64,000 nt of DNA from Amia ocellicauda (taxonomy: Eukaryota > Chordata > Actinopteri > Amiiformes > Amiidae), in the NCBI RefSeq assembly GCF_036373705.1, contig NC_089863.1, forward strand, positions 4,299,444-4,363,443, read 5' to 3'. Both the position numbers and the translations under genes were made by a program. The notes under the pieces were generated by a model that did not search any database, was not told the DNA's origin, and saw only the letters and a list, made by a program, of their open reading frames with translations. How positions within the stretch are numbered: the stretch's first letter is position 1; each line of letters starts with the position of its first letter. This document shows, in pieces, positions 48,128 to 61,995 of the stretch.

Positions 48128-48353
48128 CAGTGTGGAGTAGTGGTTTGGGCTCTGTACCCTGTAGCACAGCACGGTGTGTGCAATCTCTGGTACACTTACT
48201 ACTCTTGAGCAAGGGACTTTAGCTAGATTGCACCAGTTAATGCCCACCCATGCCAATGGGTTAAGTGTAAGGAAAACAAAATGTGGTAATATCTCGTTAA
48301 CATCTGTAAGTCACCCTGGCTATGGTGTCTGCTAAGAAATCGAATTAAAAAAT
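48128..48353 (+). mobile_element. Old SINE inside each array unit (unit 1 copy described)
   Basis: The head 'gtgtggagtagtggtttggg' and the 'ggtgtgtgcaatctc' block are weak A-box and B-box-like sequences of a tRNA-derived SINE. The body holds 'cttgagcaagggacttta' and 'attgcaccagttaatgccca', which I recall from ray-finned fish SINEs. The tail 'ctgtaagtcaccctggctat' then 'ggtgtctgctaagaaat' matches the L2 LINE tail at 4827-4880. Further copies start at 49717, 51306, 52895, 54484, 56073, 57662, 59251, 60840 and 62427. It inserted before the unit was amplified. Confidence 0.65.
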
Positions 48354-48997
48354 ACGTTGATATGAATCTCCATTGATTTATTTCTGTGTTCAACATGTAT
48401 AATTCATGTATTTATTATTATCTTCTCTCTGCATTTATTTTTAATTCTGCCTTGGATTATCCTCCATACATGTCGCACAAATGAATGTACAATGCATTCT
48501 GGCCCTTCTCATCACTACAACAAGCAAAGGCAAAATATGAAAGAGAACGTGAGTTGAAAAGGTGAGGTGGTGTTTTTCTCTTTATATCTCTATTTACAGA
48601 GTAGACGAAATGCAGAGGAGGAAATATAAATAGAAAAGAAGAAAAAATGTCAACGAAGAACTGTAAAGGCACAGAGGGAAATGTGAACATAAAATTGGTA
48701 TTACATACGGACATACGATTTTTCTTAGATCTATGTAAAAATGTAATATTTTATAGCATAGAGCGAAGTAATATGAACTGAAACAGAATATTAGATGAAG
48801 TCTAAATACATCTGTTTGTTCAAAACAGAATACACTGTTTGGTTCTTGTTGTGAATACATTGGGGTGGATATATTTACGAATGGTATGGTGGTTGTGATC
48901 AAGAAGTGAAAAATGATGACCCCTCGTATGCTTGTGAGGATCTCAGCAGGGCTGTCCTGCGGGCTGACGACGGGTCTGGTAGCAGATGAAGGAGCTC

Positions 48998-49070
48998 TGG
49001 AGAATGCGGGCATCGGTCCCGCCACCTCTCGCATGCTAAGCGAGCGCTCTACCATCTGAGCTAATTCCCC
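48998..49070 (-). tRNA. tRNA-Ala(AGC), array unit 2
   Basis: Identical to the unit 1 copy. TTTTT on the minus strand at 48909-48913 is the first terminator-like run downstream. Confidence 0.95.
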
Positions 49071-49212
49071 GCTGCTTCCTGTGGCAGCACCGCCCTGTGC
49101 AGCGCCGGCTGCAGGTTCGCTCTGAACTTTGCATCCCTTTGGGTTCACTGATACCCTGTTCCAGGACAGAAGAAGCTGTTTCCATCGGATTGCTTGAGTG
49201 CGTCCAAACGTG

Positions 49213-49285
49213 GGGCCAGTGGCGCAATGGATAACGCGTCTGACTACGAATCAGAAGACTGTAGGTTCGACTCCTACCTGGCTCG
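49213..49285 (+). tRNA. tRNA-Arg(ACG), array unit 2
   Basis: Identical to the unit 1 copy. Confidence 0.96.
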
Positions 49286-50586
49286 ACAGCATCTACAACC
49301 AACTCTCACTGTTTTCTTCTCATATCTGGCGACCAGCAGCACTACATCATAGTGTGCCTGACCAGGCATGGGAGGACCATCAAAGTCACCGCTACCACAC
49401 TCCAATCTCATTCCATGATGATTATGAAACCAATGCACCAGTGTGACTGAGGTGCAACATACATTCAATGTGTTCATGGCTCCATCTGCTCATTCAATTC
49501 AACCTGTACCCGACTGCTGCCTCTCACCTGAAACGTAGTCAACAGAAATGCGCACTTGTATCACACCTTGTCGACACTGTTAATGTGTCATTGACACCCA
49601 ATAACCTGACATGTTGCTTAATCCGTTTAATCTCAATTCTTTCATAATAAGACTCTGTTACAATAAGACACTTCCACAACACTACATTCATTTGAACAGA
49701 TAATCACTTTTGAATACAGTGTGGAGTAGTGGTTTGGGCTCTGTACCCTGTAGCACAGCACGGTGTGTGCAATCTCTGGTACACTTACTACTCTTGAGCA
49801 AGGGACTTTAGCTGGATTGCACCAGTTAATGCCCACCCATGCCAATGGGTTAAGTGTAAGGAAAACAAAATGTGGTAATATCTCGTTAACATCTGTAAGT
49901 CACCCTGGCTATGGTGTCTGCTAAGAAATCGAATTAAAAAATACGTTGATATGAATCTCCATTGATTTATTTCTGTGTTCAACATGTATAATTCATGTAT
50001 TTATTATTATCTTCTCTCTGCATTTATTTTTAATTCTGCCTTGGATTATCCTCCATACATGTCGCACAAATGAATGTACAATGCATTCTGGCCCTTCTCA
50101 TCACTACAACAAGCAAAGGCAAAATATGAAAGAGAACGTGAGTTGAAAAGGTGAGGTGGTGTTTTTCTCTTTATATCTCTATTTACAGAGTAGACGAAAT
50201 GCAGAGGAGGAAATATAAATAGAAAAGAAGAAAAAATGTCAACGAAGAACTGTAAAGGCACAGAGGGAAATGTGAACATAAAATTGGTATTACATACGGA
50301 CATACGTTTTTTCTTAGATCTATGTAAAAATGTAATATTTTATAGCATAGAGCGAAGTAATATGAACTGAAACAGACTATTTGAAGAAGTCTAAATACAT
50401 CTGCTTGTTCAAAACAGAATACACTGTTTGGTTCTTGTTGTGAATACATTGGGGTGGATATATTTACGAATGGTATGGTGGTTGTGATCAAGAAGTGAAA
50501 AATGATGACCCCTCGTATGCTTGTGAGGATCTCAGCAGGGCTGTCCTGCGGGCTGACGACGGGTCTGGTAGCAGATGAAGGAGCTC

Positions 50587-50659
50587 TGGAGAATGCGGGC
50601 ATCGGTCCCGCCACCTCTCGCATGCTAAGCGAGCGCTCTACCATCTGAGCTAATTCCCC
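50587..50659 (-). tRNA. tRNA-Ala(AGC), array unit 3
   Basis: Identical to the unit 1 copy. Confidence 0.95.
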
Positions 50660-50801
50660 GCTGCTTCCTGTGGCAGCACCGCCCTGTGCAGCGCCGGCTG
50701 CAGGTTCGCTCTGAACTTTGCATCCCTTTGGGTTCACTGATACCCTGTTCCAGGACAGAAGAAGCTGTTTCCATCGGATTGCTTGAGTGCGTCCAAACGT
50801 G

Positions 50802-50874
50802 GGGCCAGTGGCGCAATGGATAACGCGTCTGACTACGAATCAGAAGACTGTAGGTTCGACTCCTACCTGGCTCG
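50802..50874 (+). tRNA. tRNA-Arg(ACG), array unit 3
   Basis: Identical to the unit 1 copy. Confidence 0.96.
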
Positions 50875-52175
50875 ACAGCATCTACAACCAACTCTCACTG
50901 TTTTCTTCTCATATCTGGCGACCAGCAGCACTACATCATAGTGTGCCTGACCAGGCATGGGAGGACCATCAAAGTCACCGCTACCACACTCCAATCTCAT
51001 TCCATGATGATTATGAAACCAATGCACCAGTGTGACTGAGGTGCAACATACATTCAATGTCTTCATGGCTCCATCTGCTCATTCAATTCAACCTGTACCC
51101 GACTGCTGCCTCTCACCTGAAACGTAGTCAACAGAAATGCGCACTTGTATCACACCTTGTCGACACTGTTAATGTGTCATTGACACCCAATAACCTGACA
51201 TGTTGCTTAATCCGTTTAATCTCAATTCTTTCATAATAAGACTCTGTTACAATAAGACACTTCCACAACACTACATTCATTTGAACAGATAATCACTTTT
51301 GAATACAGTGTGGAGTAGTGGTTTGGGCTCTGTACCCTGTAGCACAGCACGGTGTGTGCAATCTCTGGTACACTTACTACTCTTGAGCAAGGGACTTTAG
51401 CTGGATTGCACCAGTTAATGCCCACCCATGCCAATGGGTTAAGTGTAAGGAAAACAAAATGTGGTAATATCTCGTTAACATCTGTAAGTCACCCTGGCTA
51501 TGGTGTCTGCTAAGAAATCGAATTAAAAAATACGTTGATATGAATCTCCATTGATTTATTTCTGTGTTCAACATGTATAATTCATGTATTTATTATTATC
51601 TTCTCTCTGCATTTATTTTTAATTCTGCCTTGGATTATCCTCCATACATGTCGCACAAATGAATGTACAATGCATTCTGGCCCTTCTCATCACTACAACA
51701 AGCAAAGGCAAAATATGAAAGAGAACGTGAGTTGAAAAGGTGAGGTGGTGTTTTTCTCTTTATATCTCTATTTACAGAGTAGACGAAATGCAGAGGAGGA
51801 AATATAAATAGAAAAGAAGAAAAAATGTCAACGAAGAACTGTAAAGGCACAGAGGGAAATGTGAACATAAAATTGGTATTACATACGGACATACGTTTTT
51901 TCTTAGATCTATGTAAAAATGTAATATTTTATAGCATAGAGCGAAGTAATATGAACTGATACAGAATATTAGATGATGTCTAAATACATCTGTTTGTTCA
52001 AAACAGAATACACTGTATTGTTCTTGTTGTGAATACATTGGGGTGGATATATTTACGAATGGTATGGTGGTTGTGATCAAGAAGTGAAAAATGACGACCC
52101 CTCGTATGCTTGTGAGGATCTCAGCAGGGCTGTCCTGCGGGCTGAAGACGGGTCTGGTAGCAGATGAAGGAGCTC

Positions 52176-52248
52176 TGGAGAATGCGGGCATCGGTCCCGC
52201 CACCTCTCGCATGCTAAGCGAGCGCTCTACCATCTGAGCTAATTCCCC
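52176..52248 (-). tRNA. tRNA-Ala(AGC), array unit 4
   Basis: Identical to the unit 1 copy. Confidence 0.95.
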
Positions 52249-52390
52249 GCTGCTTCCTGTGGCAGCACCGCCCTGTGCAGCGCCGGCTGCAGGTTCGCTC
52301 TGAACTTTGCATCCCTTTGGGTTCACTGATACCCTGTTCCAGGACAGAAGAAGCTGTTTCCATCGGATTGCTTGAGTGCGTCCAAACGTG

Positions 52391-52463
52391 GGGCCAGTGG
52401 CGCAATGGATAACGCGTCTGACTACGAATCAGAAGACTGTAGGTTCGACTCCTACCTGGCTCG
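52391..52463 (+). tRNA. tRNA-Arg(ACG), array unit 4
   Basis: Identical tRNA; the trailer differs by one base ('tacaccc' for 'tacaacc'). Confidence 0.96.
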
Positions 52464-53764
52464 ACAGCATCTACACCCAACTCTCACTGTTTTCTTCTCA
52501 TATCTGGCGACCAGCAACACTACATCATAGTGTGCCGGACCAGGCATGGGAGGACCATCAAAGTCACCGCTACCACACTCCAATCTCATTCCATGATGAT
52601 TATCAAACCATTGCACCAGTGTGACTGAGGTGCAACATACATTCAATGTGTTCATGGCTCCATCTGCTCATTCAATTCAACCTGTACCCGACTGCTGCCT
52701 CTCACCTGAACCGTAGTCAACAGAAATGCGCACTTGTATCACACCTTGTCGACACTGTTAATGTGTCATTGACACCCAATATCCTGACATGTTGCTTAAT
52801 CCGTTTAATCTCAATTCTTTCATAATAAGACTCTGTTACAATAAGACACTTCCACAACACTACATTCATTTGAATAGACAATCACTTTTGAATACAGTGT
52901 GGAGTAGTGGTTTGGGCTCTGTACCCTGTAGCACAGCACGGTGTGTGCAATCTCTGGTACACTTACTACTCTTGAGCAAGGGACTTTAGCTAGATTGCAC
53001 CAGTTAATGCCCACCCATGCCAATGGGTTAAGTGTAAGGAAAACAAAATGTGGTAATATCTCGTTAACATCTGTAAGTCACCCTGGCTATGGTGTCTGCT
53101 AAGAAATCGAATTAAAAAATACGTTGATATGAATCTCCATTGATTTATTTCTGTGTTCAACATGTATAATTCATGTATTTATTATTATCTTCTCTCTGCA
53201 TTTATTTTTAATTCTGCCTTGGATTATCCTCCATACATGTCGCACAAATGAATGTACAATGCATTCTGGCCCTTCTCATCACTACAACAAGCAAAGGCAA
53301 AATATGAAAGAGAACGTGAGTTGAAAAGGTGAGGTGGTGTTTTTCTCTTTATATCTCTATTTACAGAGTAGACGAAATGCAGAGGAGGAAATATAAATAG
53401 AAAAGAAGAAAAAATGTCAACGAAGAACTGTAAAGGCACAGAGGGAAATGTGAACATAAAATTGGTATTACATACGGACATACGATTTTTCTTAGATCTA
53501 TGTAAAAATGTAATATTTTATAGCATAGAGCGAAGTAATATGAACTGAAACAGAATATTAGATGAAGTCTAAATACATCTGTTTGTTCAAAACAGAATAC
53601 ACTGTTTGGTTCTTGTTGTGAATACATTGGGGTGGATATATTTACGAATGGTATGGTGGTTGTGATCAAGAAGTGAAAAATGATGACCCCTCGTATGCTT
53701 GTGAGGATCTCAGCAGGGCTGTCCTGCGGGCTGACGACGGGTCTGGTAGCAGATGAAGGAGCTC

Positions 53765-53837
53765 TGGAGAATGCGGGCATCGGTCCCGCCACCTCTCGCA
53801 TGCTAAGCGAGCGCTCTACCATCTGAGCTAATTCCCC
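53765..53837 (-). tRNA. tRNA-Ala(AGC), array unit 5
   Basis: Identical to the unit 1 copy. Confidence 0.95.
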
Positions 53838-53979
53838 GCTGCTTCCTGTGGCAGCACCGCCCTGTGCAGCGCCGGCTGCAGGTTCGCTCTGAACTTTGCA
53901 TCCCTTTGGGTTCACTGATACCCTGTTCCAGGACAGAAGAAGCTGTTTCCATCGGATTGCTTGAGTGCGTCCAAACGTG

Positions 53980-54052
53980 GGGCCAGTGGCGCAATGGATA
54001 ACGCGTCTGACTACGAATCAGAAGACTGTAGGTTCGACTCCTACCTGGCTCG
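53980..54052 (+). tRNA. tRNA-Arg(ACG), array unit 5
   Basis: Identical to the unit 1 copy. Confidence 0.96.
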
Positions 54053-55353
54053 ACAGCATCTACAACCAACTCTCACTGTTTTCTTCTCATATCTGGCGAC
54101 CAGCAGCACTACATCATAGTGTGCCTGACCAGGCATGGGAGGACCATCAAAGTCACCGCTACCACACTCCAATCTCATTCCATGATGATTATGAAACCAA
54201 TGCACCAGTGTGACTGAGGTGCAACATACATTCAATGTGTTCATGGCTCCATCTGCTCATTCAATTCAACCTGTACCCGACTGCTGCCTCTCACCTGAAA
54301 CGTAGTCAACAGAAATGCGCACTTGTATCACACCTTGTCGACACTGTTAATGTGTCATTGACACCCAATAACCTGACATGTTGCTTAATCCGTTTAATCT
54401 CAATTCTTTCATAATAAGACTCTGTTACAATAAGACACTTCCACAACACTACATTCATTTGAACAGATAATCACTTTTGAATACAGTGTGGAGTAGTGGT
54501 TTGGGCTCTGTACCCTGTAGCACAGCACGGTGTGTGCAATCTCTGGTACACTTACTACTCTTGAGCAAGGGACTTTAGCTGGATTGCACCAGTTAATGCC
54601 CACCCATGCCAATGGGTTAAGTGTAAGGAAAACAAAATGTGGTAATATCTCGTTAACATCTGTAAGTCACCCTGGCTATGGTGTCTGCTAAGAAATCGAA
54701 TTAAAAAATACGTTGATATGAATCTCCATTGATTTATTTCTGTGTTCAACATGTATAATTCATGTATTTATTATTATCTTCTCTCTGCATTTATTTTTAA
54801 TTCTGCCTTGGATTATCCTCCATACATGTCGCACAAATGAATGTACAATGCATTCTGGCCCTTCTCATCACTACAACAAGCAAAGGCAAAATATGAAAGA
54901 GAACGTGAGTTGAAAAGGTGAGGTGGTGTTTTTCTCTTTATATCTCTATTTACAGAGTAGACGAAATGCAGAGGAGGAAATATAAATAGAAAAGAAGAAA
55001 AAATGTCAACGAAGAACTGTAAAGGCACAGAGGGAAATGTGAACATAAAATTGGTATTACATACGGACATACGTTTTTTCTTAGATCTATGTAAAAATGT
55101 AATATTTTATAGCATAGAGCGAAGTAATATGAACTGAAACAGACTATTTGAAGAAGTCTAAATACATCTGCTTGTTCAAAACAGAATACACTGTTTGGTT
55201 CTTGTTGTGAATACATTGGGGTGGATATATTTACGAATGGTATGGTGGTTGTGATCAAGAAGTGAAAAATGATGACCCCTCGTATGCTTGTGAGGATCTC
55301 AGCAGGGCTGTCCTGCGGGCTGACGACGGGTCTGGTAGCAGATGAAGGAGCTC

Positions 55354-55426
55354 TGGAGAATGCGGGCATCGGTCCCGCCACCTCTCGCATGCTAAGCGAG
55401 CGCTCTACCATCTGAGCTAATTCCCC
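55354..55426 (-). tRNA. tRNA-Ala(AGC), array unit 6
   Basis: Identical to the unit 1 copy. Confidence 0.95.
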
Positions 55427-55568
55427 GCTGCTTCCTGTGGCAGCACCGCCCTGTGCAGCGCCGGCTGCAGGTTCGCTCTGAACTTTGCATCCCTTTGGGT
55501 TCACTGATACCCTGTTCCAGGACAGAAGAAGCTGTTTCCATCGGATTGCTTGAGTGCGTCCAAACGTG

Positions 55569-55641
55569 GGGCCAGTGGCGCAATGGATAACGCGTCTGAC
55601 TACGAATCAGAAGACTGTAGGTTCGACTCCTACCTGGCTCG
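55569..55641 (+). tRNA. tRNA-Arg(ACG), array unit 6
   Basis: Identical to the unit 1 copy. Confidence 0.96.
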
Positions 55642-56942
55642 ACAGCATCTACAACCAACTCTCACTGTTTTCTTCTCATATCTGGCGACCAGCAGCACTA
55701 CATCATAGTGTGCCTGACCAGGCATGGGAGGACCATCAAAGTCACCGCTACCACACTCCAATCTCATTCCATGATGATTATGAAACCAATGCACCAGTGT
55801 GACTGAGGTGCAACATACATTCAATGTCTTCATGGCTCCATCTGCTCATTCAATTCAACCTGTACCCGACTGCTGCCTCTCACCTGAAACGTAGTCAACA
55901 GAAATGCGCACTTGTATCACACCTTGTCGACACTGTTAATGTGTCATTGACACCCAATAACCTGACATGTTGCTTAATCCGTTTAATCTCAATTCTTTCA
56001 TAATAAGACTCTGTTACAATAAGACACTTCCACAACACTACATTCATTTGAACAGATAATCACTTTTGAATACAGTGTGGAGTAGTGGTTTGGGCTCTGT
56101 ACCCTGTAGCACAGCACGGTGTGTGCAATCTCTGGTACACTTACTACTCTTGAGCAAGGGACTTTAGCTGGATTGCACCAGTTAATGCCCACCCATGCCA
56201 ATGGGTTAAGTGTAAGGAAAACAAAATGTGGTAATATCTCGTTAACATCTGTAAGTCACCCTGGCTATGGTGTCTGCTAAGAAATCGAATTAAAAAATAC
56301 GTTGATATGAATCTCCATTGATTTATTTCTGTGTTCAACATGTATAATTCATGTATTTATTATTATCTTCTCTCTGCATTTATTTTTAATTCTGCCTTGG
56401 ATTATCCTCCATACATGTCGCACAAATGAATGTACAATGCATTCTGGCCCTTCTCATCACTACAACAAGCAAAGGCAAAATATGAAAGAGAACGTGAGTT
56501 GAAAAGGTGAGGTGGTGTTTTTCTCTTTATATCTCTATTTACAGAGTAGACGAAATGCAGAGGAGGAAATATAAATAGAAAAGAAGAAAAAATGTCAACG
56601 AAGAACTGTAAAGGCACAGAGGGAAATGTGAACATAAAATTGGTATTACATACGGACATACGTTTTTTCTTAGATCTATGTAAAAATGTAATATTTTATA
56701 GCATAGAGCGAAGTAATATGAACTGATACAGAATATTAGATGATGTCTAAATACATCTGTTTGTTCAAAACAGAATACACTGTATTGTTCTTGTTGTGAA
56801 TACATTGGGGTGGATATATTTACGAATGGTATGGTGGTTGTGATCAAGAAGTGAAAAATGACGACCCCTCGTATGCTTGTGAGGATCTCAGCAGGGCTGT
56901 CCTGCGGGCTGAAGACGGGTCTGGTAGCAGATGAAGGAGCTC

Positions 56943-57015
56943 TGGAGAATGCGGGCATCGGTCCCGCCACCTCTCGCATGCTAAGCGAGCGCTCTACCAT
57001 CTGAGCTAATTCCCC
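56943..57015 (-). tRNA. tRNA-Ala(AGC), array unit 7
   Basis: Identical to the unit 1 copy. Confidence 0.95.
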
Positions 57016-57157
57016 GCTGCTTCCTGTGGCAGCACCGCCCTGTGCAGCGCCGGCTGCAGGTTCGCTCTGAACTTTGCATCCCTTTGGGTTCACTGATACC
57101 CTGTTCCAGGACAGAAGAAGCTGTTTCCATCGGATTGCTTGAGTGCGTCCAAACGTG

Positions 57158-57230
57158 GGGCCAGTGGCGCAATGGATAACGCGTCTGACTACGAATCAGA
57201 AGACTGTAGGTTCGACTCCTACCTGGCTCG
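57158..57230 (+). tRNA. tRNA-Arg(ACG), array unit 7
   Basis: Identical to the unit 1 copy. Confidence 0.96.
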
Positions 57231-58531
57231 ACAGCATCTACAACCAACTCTCACTGTTTTCTTCTCATATCTGGCGACCAGCAGCACTACATCATAGTGT
57301 GCCGGACCAGGCATGGGAGGACCATCAAAGTCACCGCTACCACACTCCAATCTCATTCCATGATGATTATCAAACCATTGCACCAGTGTGACTGAGGTGC
57401 AACATACATTCAATGTGTTCATGGCTCCATCTGCTCATTCAATTCAACCTGTACCCGACTGCTGCCTCTCACCTGAACCGTAGTCAACAGAAATGCGCAC
57501 TTGTATCACACCTTGTCGACACTGTTAATGTGTCATTGACACCCAATAACCTGACATGTTGCTTAATCCGTTTAATCTCAATTCTTTCATAATAAGACTC
57601 TGTTACAATAAGACACTTCCACAACACTACATTCATTTGAACAGATAATCACTTTTGAATACAGTGTGGAGTAGTGGTTTGGGCTCTGTACCCTGTAGCA
57701 CAGCACGGTGTGTGCAATCTCTGGTACACTTACTACTCTTGAGCAAGGGACTTTAGCTGGATTGCACCAGTTAATGCCCACCCATGCCAATGGGTTAAGT
57801 GTAAGGAAAACAAAATGTGGTAATATCTCGTTAACATCTGTAAGTCACCCTGGCTATGGTGTCTGCTAAGAAATCGAATTAAAAAATACGTTGATATGAA
57901 TCTCCATTGATTTATTTCTGTGTTCAACATGTATAATTCATGTATTTATTATTATCTTCTCTCTGCATTTATTTTTAATTCTGCCTTGGATTATCCTCCA
58001 TACATGTCGCACAAATGAATGTACAATGCATTCTGGCCCTTCTCATCACTACAACAAGCAAAGGCAAAATATGAAAGAGAACGTGAGTTGAAAAGGTGAG
58101 GTGGTGTTTTTCTCTTTATATCTCTATTTACAGAGTAGACGAAATGCAGAGGAGGAAATATAAATAGAAAAGAAGAAAAAATGTCAACGAAGAACTGTAA
58201 AGGCACAGAGGGAAATGTGAACATAAAATTGGTATTACATACGGACATACGTTTTTTCTTAGATCTATGTAAAAATGTAATATTTTATAGCATAGAGCGA
58301 AGTAATATGAACTGAAACAGACTATTTGAAGAAGTCTAAATACATCTGCTTGTTCAAAACAGAATACACTGTTTGGTTCTTGTTGTGAATACATTGGGGT
58401 GGATATATTTACGAATGGTATGGTGGTTGTGATCAAGAAGTGAAAAATGATGACCCCTCGTATGCTTGTGAGGATCTCAGCAGGGCTGTCCTGCGGGCTG
58501 ACGACGGGTCTGGTAGCAGATGAAGGAGCTC

Positions 58532-58604
58532 TGGAGAATGCGGGCATCGGTCCCGCCACCTCTCGCATGCTAAGCGAGCGCTCTACCATCTGAGCTAATT
58601 CCCC
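58532..58604 (-). tRNA. tRNA-Ala(AGC), array unit 8
   Basis: Identical to the unit 1 copy. Confidence 0.95.
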
Positions 58605-58746
58605 GCTGCTTCCTGTGGCAGCACCGCCCTGTGCAGCGCCGGCTGCAGGTTCGCTCTGAACTTTGCATCCCTTTGGGTTCACTGATACCCTGTTCCAGGA
58701 CAGAAGAAGCTGTTTCCATCGGATTGCTTGAGTGCGTCCAAACGTG

Positions 58747-58819
58747 GGGCCAGTGGCGCAATGGATAACGCGTCTGACTACGAATCAGAAGACTGTAGGT
58801 TCGACTCCTACCTGGCTCG
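58747..58819 (+). tRNA. tRNA-Arg(ACG), array unit 8
   Basis: Identical to the unit 1 copy. Confidence 0.96.
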
Positions 58820-60120
58820 ACAGCATCTACAACCAACTCTCACTGTTTTCTTCTCATATCTGGCGACCAGCAGCACTACATCATAGTGTGCCTGACCAGG
58901 CATGGGAGGACCATCAAAGTCACCGCTACCACACTCCAATCTCATTCCATGATGATTATGAAACCAATGCACCAGTGTGACTGAGGTGCAACATACATTC
59001 AATGTCTTCATGGCTCCATCTGCTCATTCAATTCAACCTGTACCCGACTGCTGCCTCTCACCTGAAACGTAGTCAACAGAAATGCGCACTTGTATCACAC
59101 CTTGTCGACACTGTTAATGTGTCATTGACACCCAATAACCTGACATGTTGCTTAATCCGTTTAATTTCAATTCTTTCATAATAAGACTCTGTTACAATAA
59201 GACACTTCCACAACACTACATTCATTTGAACAGATAATCACTTTTGAATACAGTGTGGAGTAGTGGTTTGGGCTCTGTACCCTGTAGCACAGCACGGTGT
59301 GTGCAATCTCTGGTACACTTACTACTCTTGAGCAAGGGACTTTAGCTGGATTGCACCAGTTAATGCCCACCCATGCCAATGGGTTAAGTGTAAGGAAAAC
59401 AAAATGTGGTAATATCTCGTTAACATCTGTAAGTCACCCTGGCTATGGTGTCTGCTAAGAAATCGAATTAAAAAATACGTTGATATGAATCTCCATTGAT
59501 TTATTTCTGTGTTCAACATGTATAATTCATGTATTTATTATTATCTTCTCTCTGCATTTATTTTTAATTCTGCCTTGGATTATCCTCCATACATGTCGCA
59601 CAAATGAATGTACAATGCATTCTGGCCCTTCTCATCACTACAACAAGCAAAGGCAAAATATGAAAGAGAACGTGAGTTGAAAAGGTGAGGTGGTGTTTTT
59701 CTCTTTATATCTCTATTTACAGAGTAGACGAAATGCAGAGGAGGAAATATAAATAGAAAAGAAGAAAAAATGTCAACGAAGAACTGTAAAGGCACAGAGG
59801 GAAATGTGAACATAAAATTGGTATTACATACGGACATACGTTTTTTCTTAGATCTATGTAAAAATGTAATATTTTATAGCATAGAGCGAAGTAATATGAA
59901 CTGATACAGAATATTAGATGATGTCTAAATACATCTGTTTGTTCAAAACAGAATACACTGTATTGTTCTTGTTGTGAATACATTGGGGTGGATATATTTA
60001 CGAATGGTATGGTGGTTGTGATCAAGAAGTGAAAAATGACGACCCCTCGTATGCTTGTGAGGATCTCAGCAGGGCTGTCCTGCGGGCTGAAGACGGGTCT
60101 GGTAGCAGATGAAGGAGCTC

Positions 60121-60193
60121 TGGAGAATGCGGGCATCGGTCCCGCCACCTCTCGCATGCTAAGCGAGCGCTCTACCATCTGAGCTAATTCCCC
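60121..60193 (-). tRNA. tRNA-Ala(AGC), array unit 9
   Basis: Identical to the unit 1 copy. Confidence 0.95.
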
Positions 60194-60335
60194 GCTGCTT
60201 CCTGTGGCAGCACCGCCCTGTGCAGCGCCGGCTGCAGGTTCGCTCTGAACTTTGCATCCCTTTGGGTTCACTGATACCCTGTTCCAGGACAGAAGAAGCT
60301 GTTTCCATCGGATTGCTTGAGTGCGTCCAAACGTG

Positions 60336-60408
60336 GGGCCAGTGGCGCAATGGATAACGCGTCTGACTACGAATCAGAAGACTGTAGGTTCGACTCCTAC
60401 CTGGCTCG
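60336..60408 (+). tRNA. tRNA-Arg(ACG), array unit 9
   Basis: Identical to the unit 1 copy. Confidence 0.96.
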
Positions 60409-61707
60409 ACAGCATCTACAACCAACTCTCACTGTTTTCTTCTCATATCTGGCGACCAGCAGCACTACATCATAGTGTGCCGGACCAGGCATGGGAGGAC
60501 CATCAAAGTCACCGCTACCACACTCCAATCTCATTCCATGATGATTATCAAACCATTGCACCAGTGTGACTGAGGTGCAACATACATTCAATGTGTTCAT
60601 GGCTCCATCTGCTCATTCAATTCAACCTGTACCCGACTGCTGCCTCTCACCTGAACCGTAGTCAACAGAAATGCGCACTTGTATCACACCTTGTCGACAC
60701 TGTTAATGTGTCATTGACACCCAATATCCTGACATGTTGCTTAATCCGTTTAATCTCAATTCTTTCATAATAAGACTCTGTTACAATAAGACACTTCCAC
60801 AACACTACATTCATTTGAACAGATAATCACTTTTGAATACAGTGTGGAGTAGTGGTTTGGGCTCTGTACCCTGTAGCACAGCACGGTGTGTGCAATCTCT
60901 GGTACACTTACTACTCTTGAGCAAGGGACTTTAGCTAGATTGCACCAGTTAATGCCCACCCATGCCAATGGGTTAAGTGTAAGGAAAACAAAATGTGGTA
61001 ATATCTCGTTAACATCTGTAAGTCACCCTGGCTATGGTGTCTGCTAAGAAATCGAATTAAAAAATACGTTGATATGAATCTCCATTGATTTATTTCTGTG
61101 TTCAACATGTATAATTCATGTATTTATTATTATCTTCTCTCTGCATTTATTTTTAATTCTGCCTTGGATTATCCTCCATACATGTCGCACAAATGAATGT
61201 ACAATGCATTCTGGCCCTTCTCATCACTACAACAAGCAAAGGCAAAATATGAAAGAGAACGTGAGTTGAAAAGGTGAGGTGGTGTTTTTCTCTTTATATC
61301 TCTATTTACAGAGTAGACGAAATGCAGAGGAGGAAATATAAATAGAAAAGAAGAAAAAATGTCAACGAAGAACTGTAAATGCACAGAGGGAAATGTGAAC
61401 ATAAAATTGGTATTACATACGGACATACGTTTTTTCTTAGATCTATGTAAAAATGTAATATTTTATAGCATAGAGCGAAGTAATATGAACTGATACAGAA
61501 TATTAGATGAAGTCTAAATACATCTGTTTGTTCAAGACAGAATACACTATTGTTCTTGTTGTGAATACATTGGGGTGGATATATTTACGAATGGTATGGT
61601 GGTTGTGATCAAGAAGTGAAAAATGATGACCCCTCGTATGCTTGTGAGGATCTCAGCAGGGCTGTCCTGCGGGCTGAAGACGGGTCTGGTAGCAGATGAA
61701 GGAGCTC

Positions 61708-61780
61708 TGGAGAATGCGGGCATCGGTCCCGCCACCTCTCGCATGCTAAGCGAGCGCTCTACCATCTGAGCTAATTCCCC
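61708..61780 (-). tRNA. tRNA-Ala(AGC), array unit 10
   Basis: Identical to the unit 1 copy; spacing from unit 9 is 1587 bp. Confidence 0.95.
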
Positions 61781-61922
61781 GCTGCTTCCTGTGGCAGCAC
61801 CGCCCTGTGCAGCGCCGGCTGCAGGTTCGCTCTGAACTTTGCATCCCTTTGGGTTCACTGATACCCTGTTCCAGGACAGAAGAAGCTGTTTCCATCGGAT
61901 TGCTTGAGTGCGTCCAAACGTG

Positions 61923-61995
61923 GGGCCAGTGGCGCAATGGATAACGCGTCTGACTACGAATCAGAAGACTGTAGGTTCGACTCCTACCTGGCTCG
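61923..61995 (+). tRNA. tRNA-Arg(ACG), array unit 10
   Basis: Identical to the unit 1 copy. Confidence 0.96.
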